A DNA stretch of 64,000 bases from Bin5 sp022821545 (lineage in GTDB: Bacteria; Chloroflexota; Anaerolineae; Caldilineales; Caldilineaceae): assembly GCA_963664085.2 (NCBI GenBank), contig CAXXLO010000002.1, positions 1,302,001-1,366,000 of the forward strand, in the 5' to 3' direction. Both the position numbers and the translations under genes were made by a program. The notes under the pieces were generated by a model. It had not been told where the DNA came from and did not search any database. It saw only the letters and a program-made list of their open reading frames with translations. Below are positions 30,901-45,900 of the stretch, piece by piece. The stretch's first letter is position 1. Each line of letters begins with the position of its first letter.

Positions 30901-33900
30901 ACTCAATCCTGTCGAAGAATCGAATAGAAACAGGGAATTTGATGTTGATAATGATTTCCCCAGAAGTGGCTTGACCAAATACAAGAAAGGAATCAGGAAA
31001 GATAGCACTCACCATGTCGATGTCGTAAAAGCTGTGTTCCAGTTAGACCCATGCGAAATAACTGCCATCAAGGAGGCCTTTGGATCAGGATGCTTTCAGG
31101 ACGAACAACCGACACTGGTTCTGTCTAAAGGATACTCAAACGCCTTGGTGCCTAAACTAAACCTAGACGAGGACTCAATTTTTGAATACTTGATAGAAAC
31201 AGCAGACTTACCCCGCACCGTTGTCGAATCCATTGATGAGAAAGAAACGTTGTCCGAGATGCAGGATGTGCTCAGAACGATGGAATCACCCACATCAAGC
31301 AGCACCAATCTCCTCAATCACCTGGAATTCATTGAGAAAGACGATGACATGAGTTTTTCAGGACTTGTGTTCCAAAGCATTGAAGACCGCGTCCCACAAT
31401 TCCTCTACTTCGACGAATATTACCAGTTGAGCGGACAAGAAAACCTTGAGCAACTAAAGTGGCGGGTCGAAAGTGGTGAACTGCAAGACTCCGACCACCC
31501 TTTTCTTGCCCTCATCGAGTTGTCCGGTCTCGATTTAGACGACCTCTCCATAAAAAACCAGACCACCACTCGCGTCGCCAATTTTGAGGCGGCAAGCAAT
31601 ACGCTTACAAACGAAATCCTGCCCTATTGGTCCCAAAATAAACACATCAAAATGAGGTTCGAAGTCCACCCCGCAAGCCCTCAAGACCCACTGGGATTGC
31701 AAGAGGGCACGAACATTTGGGGGTATGTGGAAAACATAACCCATCAAGCCAGCACAGAACTCAGTGTCCGATCAAAAGGATTCGTGTGGTTCTTTTCGTT
31801 TGTGGCGTGGTATTCAAGCCTTCGCGATGAAAACAAGAACCTCATCCTGCTGCTGGACGAACCCGGACTATCACTCCACGGCACAGCCCAGTCCGACCTG
31901 CTCCGCTACATAGAAGAACAACTAAAGCCGCACCATCAGGTCATCTACACAACCCATTCACCCTTTATGGTCGATTCCAATCACCTCGATCGCGTACGCA
32001 TCGTCCAGGACAAGAGCATCGATCCGGGGCCCAACGACCAGCCAATCAACAAGACCGGCGTTAAGGTGACCACGGATGTCCTTGAGGTGACAAATGATAG
32101 CCTGTTCCCTCTCCAAGGAGCCCTAGGATACGAGATAAACCAAAGTCTCTTTGTGGGGCCAAACTGTCTCATTGTCGAGGGGGTTTCTGACTTTCTGTAC
32201 ATTCAAGCGATGTCAGACGCGCTTCAGGATGATGGCAATCCAGGACTGGACCCCAGATGGACCATCACACCAGTCGGCGGCGCTGCCAACGTCCCAACAT
32301 TTGTGGCGTTGATCGGCGCCCAAACAAATCTGAATACTGCGTTGCTCCTGGATTCCCTCACGAATAACCAGCAGAGAATCGACAATCTGATATCCAAGAA
32401 ACTCATCAGATCCAAACAGATTTTCACATACGACAACTTCATCGTCAGCGCCATATACGCCGATGTCGAGGATATGTTCAACCCACGATTCTACATCGAT
32501 CTGGTCAACAAAGAGTACAAGGCATCCCTAAAGTTGTCAGACCTTCCTAAATCCCCTCCCCGCATCACGGAACGCATCGAAACTTACCTGAAACACCACC
32601 CACTTCCCCACAATGCACGATTTAACCATTACCGCCCTGCACGCTTCTTTAACTCAAATATCCAGTCACTCAAGAAACACATCACGCCAAAGGTGCAGGA
32701 CCGGTGGCAAACAGCCTTCAACGAGCTGAATGCCCTCCTGCCCGACTAACCCCAACCATTCACCGTCCACCCTATAAGCACAAAAACCTCCACCCTCCGT
32801 GACAAACTCCCCCCAACCCCACAAAAACACGACAAACCCCGCCGCATGCCGCGAAGGATAACGCCCGACCCCCAACTAACTTCCCGACGCAAACCAAAAA
32901 TGCAAAAATGTCGTGATGGCGGATATCGCGAAGCCGCCCACCACAAATACGACGCCCACCAATAACACCCAGAACAAAAAACTTACCTTCCGCCGTATCG
33001 AATCCATGTGAGATTCCATCCTGCGCAACAACTCAACCGTCTCTTTGTCCATCCAGCTCCCTCTCTCGAAGTAACCTAAGCGGTTGTCTCCGCATTCACC
33101 TCTTATGCAAAATGCGGGTAGTTGAGGTGTCGAAATGTCTTCAAAACAAAAGAAGAAAAACACTAGGGAAGTCGCGAAAGAATCACACCCCAACCGCCCC
33201 ATTGGTCGCCCTCTGCTTGAATTCACTGATTCCATCCCAGACTCGCCAGAAAACAGCATACGGGGCGTTCTGAACACCAAACCCAAGAGGCGAGGGGAGT
33301 GGCGTATTGAGAAACGACGCGCGCGATAGAGCGACAAGTAAGGCCGACTGATTTTCCCCATACTTGTCGCTCTTCATTCCACTTGGCTACGTAGGTGTAT
33401 GAGCCCCGTGAAGAACCGAGTAGTGGTGCTTATCGTATGTCGTATCCATCGTCATCTTGACTGTTCAAAAAACTCTTCTAAAGTTGGCACACCGTACTCG
33501 ACGCATATGGTTTCAAGCGCATCCCGACGACCCACAACCCACAAGTGCGATCTGCCGGGTTTGTACCAAGACCTGTCCTGCCCTAAATCCACAACAGCAA
33601 ACCCCCACCTGTGAATATCATCAATGCGGCCCCAACCGTATGGATGACACACCACTGCGCAACGATCACCCCAAGTGTGCGACGGCCCATACGACCCGTC
33701 GCCAACACCCATCAACTTCACACACTCTCCGTGATCGCATGCACGCTCTAGATCACTAACCGACAAACTACGACCACGAACATCCCGGTACGGAAACGCA
33801 TGACCCACAAGCCACCATCCCGTATCCTTACTGTCATCAAAAAACCTGACGTGCGGGTTATGCTTTATGAACAGACGAAACAGTTCGGATGAATATGCTT

Positions 33901-36900
33901 GCCTGGATTCATCCCCCCGGCCAAGATACCCGCTTGTGATTACTGACCTGCCCCCGACGTTTGTACCACCCGTTATGTTAGTCCGACAAGCACGGGGACA
34001 GGGTCGGCAGGCAAGAGGACCTCAGGCGCCGGCGGCCGGTAGCCCAGAGAGCTGTGCGGTCTGACCCGGTTGTAAGTCCGCCTGTAGCGCTCCGTCAGCA
34101 CACGCACCTCCAGCAACGTGTAGAAGAGCTCCCTGTCCAGCAGCTCGTCCCTCAACTTCCCGTTGAAACTCTCGATGTAGCCGTTCTCCCACGGCGACCC
34201 AGGCTCTATGTAGAGCGTCCTGGCTCCCACCCGTCCAAGCCACTCACGCACAGCCCGGGCCGTAAACTCCGGGCCGTTGTCCGAGCGAATATGGTCGGGC
34301 ACGCCTCTGAGCACCATCAATTCGGCCAGCACCTCTATCACATCGGCAGAGCGTATGCTGCGGGCAGCCCGAATCGCCAGACACTCTCTGCTGTATTCGT
34401 CGATGACGGTCAGCAGCCGCACTCCTGTGCCGTCGTTGAGCCTCAGATGCACGAAGTCGTAGGCCCACACATGGTCCTTCCACGCAGGCCGCAGACGCAC
34501 GCACGAGCCGTCATTGAACCACAGACGTCCTCTCTTCGGCTGCTTCACAGGCGCCTTCAGACCTTCACGTCGCCATATCCGCTCCACACGCTTGTGGTTC
34601 ACATGCCAGCCGCGATGCCTCAGAAGGGCGCTGATCCTGCGGTAACCGTACCGGCCGAACTGACTGGCCAGCGCCACGATCGCCTCGGTCAGCGCCTTCT
34701 CATCTTCCACCGGGCTCGGCTCGTATCGCTGTGTGGAGCGAGGATGACCCAGCACCCGGCAGGCGCGTCGCTCCGAAACCCCCAAGCGCGCCTTCACGTG
34801 CTCGACACACTCGCGACGACGTGAAGGGCTCAGAACTTTCCCTCTGACGCCTCCCTCAGTATCTGGTTGTCCAGCGTCAGGTCCGCCACCGCTCTCTTCA
34901 GGCGGCTGTTCTCCAGCTCCAGACGCTTCAGACGCCTGGCCTGGTCGATCCTGAGACCCCCGTACTCACTGCGCCAGCGGTAGAAGGTCTGCTCGGTCAC
35001 GCCGATCCGGCGGGCGGCCTGAGCCACTGTACTGCCCTCGGCTATCGCCACCTCGGCCTCTCTCAGCTTGTTGACCACCTGCTCCGGTGTATGTCTCTTC
35101 TTAGCCATCTTTCCCCCTTTCTACGGCCCTATACTAACATATTATCTGGACCAGTTTTTGGGGGGCAGGTCAATTACCATCATGCACTCTCCGGTGTGTG
35201 TGATGCCGTCGCGTCGATAATGACGGCAACCTAAAACTCAATTTCCTCAACATCATCGAGATCATCATCAACGTCTGTGTCGCTGTCCCGGTTATGCCAG
35301 GGCGAAGGTAACTCGCGACTCTTATCATCCATCATGCCGCCACGGTCCCACCAAAACTCATCCAAATCTAGTCCGAGTCGAGTATTGCCAGAATAACCAA
35401 CCACACTCGTTCTCAACTCACTGGCATCAACATAAGGGTCATCGTCCGGATCGCGCTCCATGATCACGTCACTGTGGTCCCCTATGACGTAAAACCCAAA
35501 CCGCTCATACCAAGAAACCAAACGCAAAAGTTGGTCCTGTGGGGAAACAGCAAGCCTTACTGTGAGATCACAGTGGCTCTGGACCATAAAATTGAACAAC
35601 GCTGTTCCTATACCGAACTCCCTGAATCCCGGCTTTACTATCAGACTGTCAAACACGGCGTGCTTTACGCCCTCCTCCACAAAGAAGTCGCGCCCATCAA
35701 TACTGATTGCAGACCCGGCCACCAGTTTGTCCCCTTCGCCCTCAGAACTATCACCGCCATCAAACACACCGTAATGTATGGGAGAAATTCTAGGGTTTTG
35801 GTAGCAAGGATATTGCTCTTGAATCATGGCGTAAAAGGCGTTGATCTCATCAAGTGTGCGCAATGTTCTGAGTTTCATTGTCGCCTCCTGGTATGGGTGT
35901 GACATGTTGTGGGCGCGCAAAAACGCATGACGGTGCGCGCCGTCCGAAAAACCAATTTGCCTGTGTTAGAATTGGGGTGCTCTTGAGCCTACACCTTGTG
36001 AGCCATGGCCCGTAGTGTTCCCGTACCGACGGACTTCCTTTTGTGTGACCCCATTATATCACAACGAGGTAACCCAAACCCTTAGAGTTGAATTGGGAGA
36101 CGACTTCAATGACCACGTCAATACACGTGAGTTGCGTCAAAACTGTCATAACAAACTGCAATACCTGTTTAGAGAAGAGATGAACATCCCTCACGAACTT
36201 CATCAATCCGACGAAAGTGACCAAACAGAGCCCCCTATCTTCAAGACATCACCCACGTCAGGCCCAACCCTCTCGCCATTTTGCTTGTCCACTCGTACAG
36301 CGGTTCAGTTTTCCTTATTCGGCAAACCATCCGGCAGGCATTATGTGCCAACTTATGTCTGCACGCTTCTTTTCTGTGTGAGGCGTATCATTCCTCAAAT
36401 CAAGCCCGTTGGCTAACTTTAGATATAAATTCGTTTCAGAAAGCACCGTCCGGTATCCCAAACGGGCCTGCGGACTCGGCGGCACTCCGGCTCGGTCGGA
36501 GACGTCGCCGACTTTCGAACGGCGTTCACTGCGCGCTGCACGCCCTGCGCGCTGCTGGTTGGGGGGCTCTCTCTGAGCCTACCGAGGTTCACTTTCCAGG
36601 AGCATGATGGCGGGCATGGGTGGAATAGAACATTGCTGCCACTGCCAGAGGCAGATTGCCTCCCCCCACGCAGGCGAATCCCTTTCCATCAAGCCCTGCG
36701 CCGGACGCGATTACGGAATCGTCCGTACCAGCGCCGGCGCCGCGGCAGGACGGCAAGAGGGGCGGCAGGCGTCTCCCATGCCCACACTGCCCTTAGTCTG
36801 AACGCCATGCCTCAAATCTCCTTCACATATTGTACGATATAGCGTACAATATGACCATGTCCACGATCCTGCGAAGTGCGGCGTTTGATCGGTGGTTGAG

Positions 36901-39900
36901 CAGGTTGCGGGACCGGCAGGCGGTAAACCGTATCGTCGCCAGGTTGCTGGCAGCAGAAGATGGGCATCTCGGAGATGTGAGACCTGTAGGTGGCGGCGTG
37001 TCCGAGATGAGGATTCAGTACGGACCTGGATACCGCATCTATTTCATCACGCGAGGCGCTAAGCTGGTCATCCTCCTGTGCGGCGGCGACAAGGACAGCC
37101 AGCGTCGAGACATCGAGCGGGCCAGGAGAATGGCGAAGGAATGGAGGAGCTGATGTCCGAGGAGTATCGAAAGTTCGACGCAGCAGATTACATCAAGAGC
37201 GAGGAGGATGCCCGTGGGCTTCTCAGCGCGGCTATGGATGAGGACCCGGGGGACGGGACTGTAATTCGCGCCGCGCTAAGACAGGTCGCCCGGACGCAGA
37301 ACATGAGCGCCCTTGCCCGCGACACCGGGCTAAACCGCGGCAACCTCTACTCGGCGCTGTCTGAAGGCGGCAATCCCACCCTCGCAACGCTGTTGAAGGT
37401 CGTCAACGCCTTGGGGCTGAGGCTGCGCCTTGAGCCCGCGGAGGACCGCGCGCCGGACGCGCAACCGGCCGGTAGTGGAATCTCCCAGCAGGGACCGGCA
37501 TCGACGTAGCCCACCCCTTGGCATCGCACGTTACTTAGGGAGGCTCTGCGATGAACGAAAAGTGACCTGCCCCCAAATCTCGCCCAAAACATGCCTTTGA
37601 GCGGACATTGCGGACATTTTCCATGAAAAAATGCATACAAACACCGCGTTTCTCCGCCTGATTCCCCCTTTACGAACGGGCCGCTATCCCCCTCCCGGCG
37701 AAACCTGGCACGCGCCGTCAGACCAAAGGCGAACCCATTTTGTTCGACAGACACTTCGTGACCCAATAACCAAGGGCACCCCATGGGGTGCCCTTACCTC
37801 CAAATGTTCCCGTGGACTGTCTTTTGGGCTAATCTGGCGTACAGCCTGCGATGCGAATGCCCTGCGGCCTCTCCCCAACACCGAAGGAAATCCTTATTCT
37901 GGGCCGCGAAACGTGGGAATTATATGCGGTGCTTGGCAGAGTGCAATACGATGCCAAGCGTACAAACTGTATTGCATGGTATAGGGGAAACTGTCAAATG
38001 GCGGTTGGGGGAGGTCAAGATGTTAAGCACTTCAATCGAGGAAGAACGGCCAATCTGGTTCAGCCGGTTCATTACTAAATTCAAGGCTGAAATAGTCCGA
38101 CGACCCAATGTCCATCGTGAGCATTTTGCGAATTTCTTCTATTTGAATGTTTTGAGCCTGCTGCAAAAACATAGTGTTTGCACGCTCACCATCTACTCTG
38201 ACACCACAAATGGGACACAATATCGTCACATATTTTCTATCGACCGCGACGCCTTCTACATCGATCTTGCACTTACGGCATTTGAGCACGGCGTCGGCAC
38301 GATCAAGCCCGTCGAATGATGCAACGATTTTGTGTGTTCGGATACTAGATTCGGGTGTAGTATTATACGCGTCAGTCACAAGCTCCTCCTTATGGCTCAT
38401 GGCTGCTGCTCCTTCCAACAGCGACCGGCCAACTCTCTGTTTTCGCCGTGCAAAGTACTTTATACGGTTGCGCGCAAAGAGTCAAAGAATGGCAAAATCT
38501 GTTGGATGCTTGTACTTGACAGATTGCAAATCCCTTTCTACAATCACAATTGAAGCAGGTAAAGCGAACTAGCTACCCCTATCTACGGTGTCGTATTCCC
38601 TTATATTGTCTTGGCGTAGTTCGCTGAAAATGGCCTCAACCTCGAAATCCTTCATCCCAGAAATTGCGTGCGCCTGTAAATGCGAGCTATTTGTCATTGG
38701 TCCGAAGAGAGGATAGGAACAATGACTCATGATGCCAGAGCAGTGGCTAACCAGCTGCTAATGAGAGCACACCTTAGCGATAACAGACTTACTCCTCTTC
38801 AGGTTCTTAAGTTGGTTTATTACTGTCAAGGATGGTCACTTGCTGTTTTTGACAGGTGTATCTTCTATCAAGATATTGAAGCGTGGAGGTATGGTCCAGT
38901 TGTCCGTGACGTTTACAATGAAGTGCGAATATACGTTGATGGCACAGTAACAAAGGACCTGGAGGCCCAGAAGTCGGGACCCTGGTTTGAAGATTCAGAT
39001 TTAATTGAAGCAGTGTATGACAAGTACGGTCATTACACAGGACCTCAACTGATTCAGTTGACACATTTGGCAGGATCGCCCTGGCAAGTTACTTGGGATA
39101 AGAGAAGGACTGATCAAGACATCATTCCAGTAGAGTTGATTAGAGATTACTTTACTTCCTTGGGCGAGCAGTCCCGTGATAGACGAGCTTGATGATCCCA
39201 ACACGGAGGGTGTTGTCACTCCCAACGTCAATGCACTATTAGAAGACGCTTTATTGCGGGAACGGATGCGCTTTGAGCTTGCTAATCTAATCAGAGCTGA
39301 TCAAATCAGAAGCGTCCTGTTGGAGCAAGCAAAGTACACTCTGGCTATAACAAAGTTTATTGTGCCTTTATCCATCCTCGCGCTTGCCTGGCATTACATC
39401 TTCCCTCATTGGCTGGGATGGCTTACCACACAACAATTGACTTGGCTCAAAGAAATAACGTACGGGGGATTCATGGTGAGTCTTACCTTGCTAGGTGTTC
39501 GAGAATTCTTGAAGGATCGGACTCCTGGGGCCAAATGAAGTTTCCTTCATGGTCAGTTGTGTACGCGAATGTAAGGAAGAAGGTCAGAATCAGAAAGGAA
39601 ATGAGGATTGCATTTACTGTTTTGCCTATCGAAGGACGGAAAAACTTAAATGTAATTCTCAAAAAAATTGGCCCCAACGAGTAGTCAAACCGTGATTTTA
39701 TTCTAGTTACGGTTCGCCTCCAATCCCAGTCCATTTATCTCCTCCCTGAGTTATTCCCAGGTCCTACTTTTCTATCATTACGCTGGACGGGCAGCTTGCC
39801 AAACGCGCGTTAGCAGGTTCGGATTCAGGTTGGCTTGAATCTCGTGTTCGCTCGATAACTGGCTAATCGTCTTGCTGCCTTCGACCGCTTCCAGTGCAAC

Positions 39901-42900
39901 CCGAAACTTGAAGGCCGCCGTGTGTCGCCGCCGTTTCCTGACCATCGTGATGCCCCTCCACAGGCTTGGTGAATTGCTCCATTATACACCTTAGCTTGTG
40001 GTTCAGTCTTTAGGACCCACTTCATTCCCCATCCACGTCTAGAGCGGGCAACCCCTCTACGATCTTCACCGTCTCCAGGCTGACGCTTATGACCTTGCCG
40101 ATCAAGCGTACGATATACTCTGGATCCTCGGCGCGGTTGGGGTCGTTGACGATGCCGCTGCGTTTGTCGGTCTGGACGCGGTATTGGTCGATGATCCATT
40201 CGAGGGCGGAGCGGTTGCCGAGGCGGTAGTTGAATACTTCGCTGGGAATGCCATCCAGGGTGAGGAAGCTGTTGTAGCGCAGCTGCGTCTTGTCTTTGGA
40301 GAGTCGCATCTTTTCGACGCGCCAGTCGAGCGGCATATCCGGCGTTTCGACCTGTGCAAGCGGGTATTCCGGCTGCTCCTCATAGCCGACGTGGAACTGG
40401 GCGAGGCGGTCGCCGGCCGCGGTAAAGGCGCGGAAGTCGGGGGCGAAGGGGATGCGCGGGAGCTCGCGCTTGAGGTTGGCCTGATAGCGTTCGCGATAGC
40501 CGGGGTGGTGCAGGAGGCCGTAGACATAGTGGAAGATGTCCCACTTGGTGATGGTGTCGTCACGGTAGTGAGCGCGGAACTGGTCCAACGCCCAGTCGGT
40601 GATGTTCTCACGGCGGTTGCCGCCGTCCTCGTCGTATGTGTAGAAGGGGAAACATTGGGAGTCGCCTGTGAGATGAAGATCTGTTAATCGATTTGTCGCT
40701 AAACAGTGGAATGGCTTTTTGTTTCCAATAGCTGTGAGACCGATCGCCCGATTCTCCAATTCGGTCTCGGGAGTGGGAAACAACCGAAACTGTTGATAAC
40801 GCTCTTCATTCCAGAAGTTGTCGAAGTAGATATACTCCTGACTGAACGGTCGATATAACGAAGTGCGAAAGTGTGAGTCTTCAAGGTCGCATAGCTCCAG
40901 TTTTTTGAGCGATGCTTTAACCTGGCGAGTCCATTTGATGCGTGGGTCGTCCGTATCAATAAGACTTTCCACGGGGGTAGTGGCGTCAAGCCTTCTCCTG
41001 CGATCAACCGTGCTGTTGTAAATCTCAACGAATGTGCGAACTCGCTTTTGCAGCAACTCTACATCAAATGAATAGACCCATGCATCCCTATTGGTAGCCA
41101 CGCCAAGAGAGTAGAGACTGAAAATTGCCTGTCCTTCCCCGGCATTCGCCTTTTTCGCCTCCTTGCTTCCCATCGGCAGGAAAGTCTCATATTCGACGTG
41201 ATGCCCTTCTGTCAACCATGAGTTTCGTTTGTCAGGTCTTATCGTCTTCCACTCGATATTTCCATACTGATCTTTGGCGTCAAGGTAGCGGTACTTCTCT
41301 TCCTTGCGCCAGAACTCATTGACACGCGCGTAGTATATGCCGGGCTGGGAACCCACCTCGACGTTTTTCTTGACGAGGAAGATGATGCCCACCCCGATCT
41401 GAATGCCAAAGACGTTGTGCGTCGTGCCGGAGAGCTTCGGATTCTTGCGCACGTTCCCGCCCAGATCAAGAATATAGATGGAATCAAAATCATTGGCGAG
41501 ATGTTTGCGCATTCCATCAAAGGCGATTGCGTCCAAAAAGCTATTGTTGGTTATGAAAGCGACTACCCCCTCCTGGTCGATACGGTCCGCCGCCCAGCGG
41601 ATCGCCTTCACATACGGATCGGAGAGCTTGTTCCTAAGCGTTGCCTTGGAGTCCTTCACATAGGTATCTTGGACTCGTTTGTCCATTGTCAGGTATTTTC
41701 GATTTTGATTGTTGTCGTTCTCGTTGACCTGGCCCATGTTGTAGGGTGGGTTTCCGATCACTACGAACATCGGCGTGCGCTTCTGACTCTCCGCCCGCTG
41801 CGTGTTCTCCGGCGCAAACAGCGGCAGTTGCCGGTCCTCCGCCAGGTCGAAGGTATCGACGAGGCAGATGCCCTCGAACGGCTTGTACGTTCCCGTCGCT
41901 TCGAAATACTCGTGTTCGATGTTCATGCTGGCGATGTAGTAGGGCAGCAGCATGACCTCGTTGCAGTGCAGTTCAGAACTGTACTTGCGCGCCAGCGCTG
42001 TACGCGGGATCTCGCGCATCATGCGCACGATGAAGTTGCCGGTGCCAACGAACGGGTCGATGATGTGTACACCCTCGTCGGCCAGCGAACGGCCAAACTC
42101 CCGCTCCAGGATCTCGGCCACGCTCTTCACCATGAAGTCGACGATCGGCTGCGGCGTATAGACGATACCGTGCGTATCCGCCACCTTGACCGAAAAGCCC
42201 TGGAAAAACTGCTCGTAGACCGTGTTGAGAAAGTGCTGCTTCTGCGAATAATCATGGATCGTCGCGGCCGTGCGCTCGATGGCGAGATAAAAGCGGTCCA
42301 GGCTGCCCAGAAAATCAGCGCGGCTGAATGACTGCGACGTGAGCGCGTGGATCACGCCTTCAATCTCGCTGGCGATCACGTTGCGGTGCGTGAAGTCAGG
42401 GTTGTTGAAGACCGTGCGAAACAGGCGCTCGGTTAGCAAGTGCTGGATCAGCATCTCCTCGACCGCCTCCTCCGACAGATTCGGGTTGATCGACTGGCGG
42501 CACTTGTCCAGAAAACCGGCAAAGGCGGTGGTGAACGCCGGGTTGCTGCGCCTCTCCTGCTGGATCAGCTGCGCCAGGCCCTGGCCGATGTCGGCCACCC
42601 TGTCCTTAAACTGGGCGACTGCCTCCTCCCATGCGGCGTACTCCTGGGGGCGGTAGGCGAAGAAGGTCCGGAGCGACTCGATCAGCTGCGCGGCGTCGGT
42701 CAGGTCGGCGTCGAGCGTCATGCGCCCGTTCTGCCACAGGATGGCGCGCTGGGGCGTCTGGAAGAGGATATTGTCGTCCGGGTAGCCGGCCGCGAACTTG
42801 CGCTCGACCTCCGCGAGCAGGTCGTCGTCGATATCCTTGGCCTCCCAGTAGCCGTGCGTGAGGCGGAAGTTGTCGATCAGCGCGCCGTCAACGACGATGC

Positions 42901-45900
42901 GCTTGGCACGCCGCGTGCTGACGGCGTGTTCGGGCACGAGAGTCCAGCCGCACTGACGGGCGCAGTGTTCGAGAAGAGACTGGAACGCGGCCCGCACCGC
43001 CGTTTCGTGGGTAATGCCGAGCTGGGCGAACTGGTCGAGGGCGGCGTAGTAGGATTTGACGGGCTTGTGCGTGGGTTTGAGGTTGAGGGTGGGCACTTTG
43101 ATTGGATTGGCGCTAGTTATGGTAGAGTAGACGTTCAACTATAATACTACATTGCCTAATCGCGGGTTGATAAATCCACAAATTGACATTCGGTTTGGTA
43201 TCCTTATAATGGCTTCACCTTCAACCGAAGAATTGATTCAATTGGAGTTGGAATGAATGACCTGAAACTATGGCTTCATGCAGTAGGCGTTTCTATCGTA
43301 GCACAAGAGCCAGCTCCGGCGCTTATAACCCACGACTTCCTTGTCAAGAGAAACATTGTACCTAAAGAGTGGAAGCCGCTTATAAGCAATAACATTTCAA
43401 ATGTTGCCAGTTCGATCGCCTATGACAACCAGGTTAACATCGACTTGGATCGAAGTAGAATCACTTTTTCTCAGATTTGTGCATCAGGTATTGAGTTTGA
43501 ACCAGCAATATTCGATCTGGCAGCTACATATCTAAGGAGAACTCGTAATGTTCCTTACCACAGCATTGGTCTAAGATGGGAAATTCTGACATATTTTGAC
43601 AATCCTCAGGAATGGCTTCACAAACATTTCAGCCATCCCGACAGGATACTGCCGGACAACTACTACCTGGAACCACGATATATCGTTATCGATGATGACT
43701 GCGATTTGCAGATCTCTTTTCATGTGGTGGATATTACGCCTTCCGGTCAAGATCAGCCTTTAGAGGCTATCGCAATCCAGGCAACCATTGAGGTTGCCAA
43801 TGTATCAGACACAAATCGCTTAGTAATACTCACGAATCAGTGGCGTCGGTTTCGGGACTGGATTCAAGAATCAGTAACAACAGTTCTAGAGAGCGCATGA
43901 TGTTGCCAGAGAGAGCAAGTGCTGTTCAATTCGAATATAGAATAGAACCCAAAGTCTATAGTCAAGATAAGTGGGAATGGCCTGCAAACACTCCCTACCC
44001 TCCTCAGGAAGAGACGATTCTGGCATGGCTACGTTCCAACGATCTACACAATGAAGCTAACGCTATTGATGACATCATATCATTGACCTCGATTGACGAA
44101 GACGAACCATCCATGGATGCGGAGTCGCTGTACTTTTTAACCAGTTTTCTCATTCAGGAGAAACAGTTCCCAGCCTCACACATAAACTATGATGCCAATG
44201 GTTGGTTCGGGATGGAATGGGATGTCCCTTTTCGACAGGACTCAGGTATGGATGACGACCATCTTTGGGGCAGAAGTGGGGGTACATTGTGGCTGGTCTT
44301 CAGGCCCGACGGGTCTGTTATATCCGTTGGGTTATCCAAGTCATATTCGGAAGAAGGGGAACGTCACGAACTCAATGAAATTGTGACCGCGGATAAAGTC
44401 ACAGAAACGGCTCATTTTTTCCTGCGGCGACTGTGTTCCAATGAGTAGTCCAATTCCATATGGTTGTAGACTCCCTGGAGACAACTATGTTGTACGGTAC
44501 TGTTCTCCTTCTCGTTACAACGACAGAGCAAGACGTCCGGAGCTGGTGACGTTTCAACTGAGACCAGGTGAAAGCTATTGGTCGGTGTATCGACTGGAAT
44601 TCTTCGAAGCAGAACGCCACTCTGCTCTTTCTCAACTGAAACAACATCTCAGGAGTAATGATATTCTTGACGTGAGCCCTTCTGGCAAGTTTCTTGTCTT
44701 CAATGTGGGACTTATAGAGAAAATCAAGATTCGAAGTCTAACTGTCCGTTCAAAGTCAACGCCTGCCAACCCGTCGCACGCAGGGGTAGAAGGATACACT
44801 AACTATGATCATCTCATTGCGATAGCCCTCAGAAATCTGTTGATCGAACAAGGCGAGGTTGCTCCCATAGGGTAGGCGGGTTTTCGCAATTGCGTTACTT
44901 TTCTTCGAGGTAGACGAAGGCATTTTCGACAGTTCCGCCCAATTATCCATTTCAGTTCACCCCCTCACGCACCACCCTATCGCAGTCCGCATCCCGCATA
45001 ATTCCATACGCCAGATGTCCCCGCTCCTCGTGGGCTAACTCTTGGGGCTTCGGCCCGGCGCTGCTGTATATACAGCGGTCCTCTGCGGCGACGGTGATGC
45101 CGGCCACGGCAGCGGCAGATTTCAGAAACTCCGCTTCATTTGGGGAGATTCCAAGCCAGGTATGCAGCTTACAGGCTGTGCTGGGCAGGGCCTGACACGG
45201 TTGTGCTATAATAGGCGCCGTACAGGAGTGATTGTTTGATACGCAGAGGAGCGTACACACAATGAAAGCAAAACATTACCGCACCAGAAGGGGGGTAGAC
45301 AGACGAATCCCTCTTGTCAACTGCAAGCGCCAGCTGCTGGTACCGGTATCGGTGGTTGACGTTTGCCCGATGTGGCAGGACAAGGGGTTTCCTGATGTCG
45401 GCATCCCGCCTTCGACACTGTTCTACTATTACCCGGACGGACGCTGGCTGCTGGGGAGGCCGACGGGGCGGGGAGCGTTCACGGAATGGGAGACGTTGCG
45501 GCCGCTGGACGCGCGGCACTGGCTGCTGGACAACGGCGTTAATCTGGACGAACTTTCGGAGAATGTGCGCGCGGCGTTGAACTGGAACAGCAATCACAGC
45601 GAGGAGAGGCGCACGAACGCGGCCCGGATAGCTTGCGAGGACAAGGCAGTTTTGGAGGGGTGGCAGAGGTGGAGGCGCATCGCGCAGGTCGAGCTTCTTA
45701 CGCAGGCGGTTGAGGCGCTGTACGCGGAGCTCGGGACAATTGAGGGAGAGAGCGTGGAAAGGCCGGTATTCAATGAGTACTGCGGGGCCAAGATACGCAG
45801 TCGCGCACTGGGGGCGTTGCAGGAGACGGGCCGGAGGCTGAAGCTTTCGCAGCCCCAGGTCTTTCACATCGCGTTGAACCGGTTCGATATAAGGAAGGCA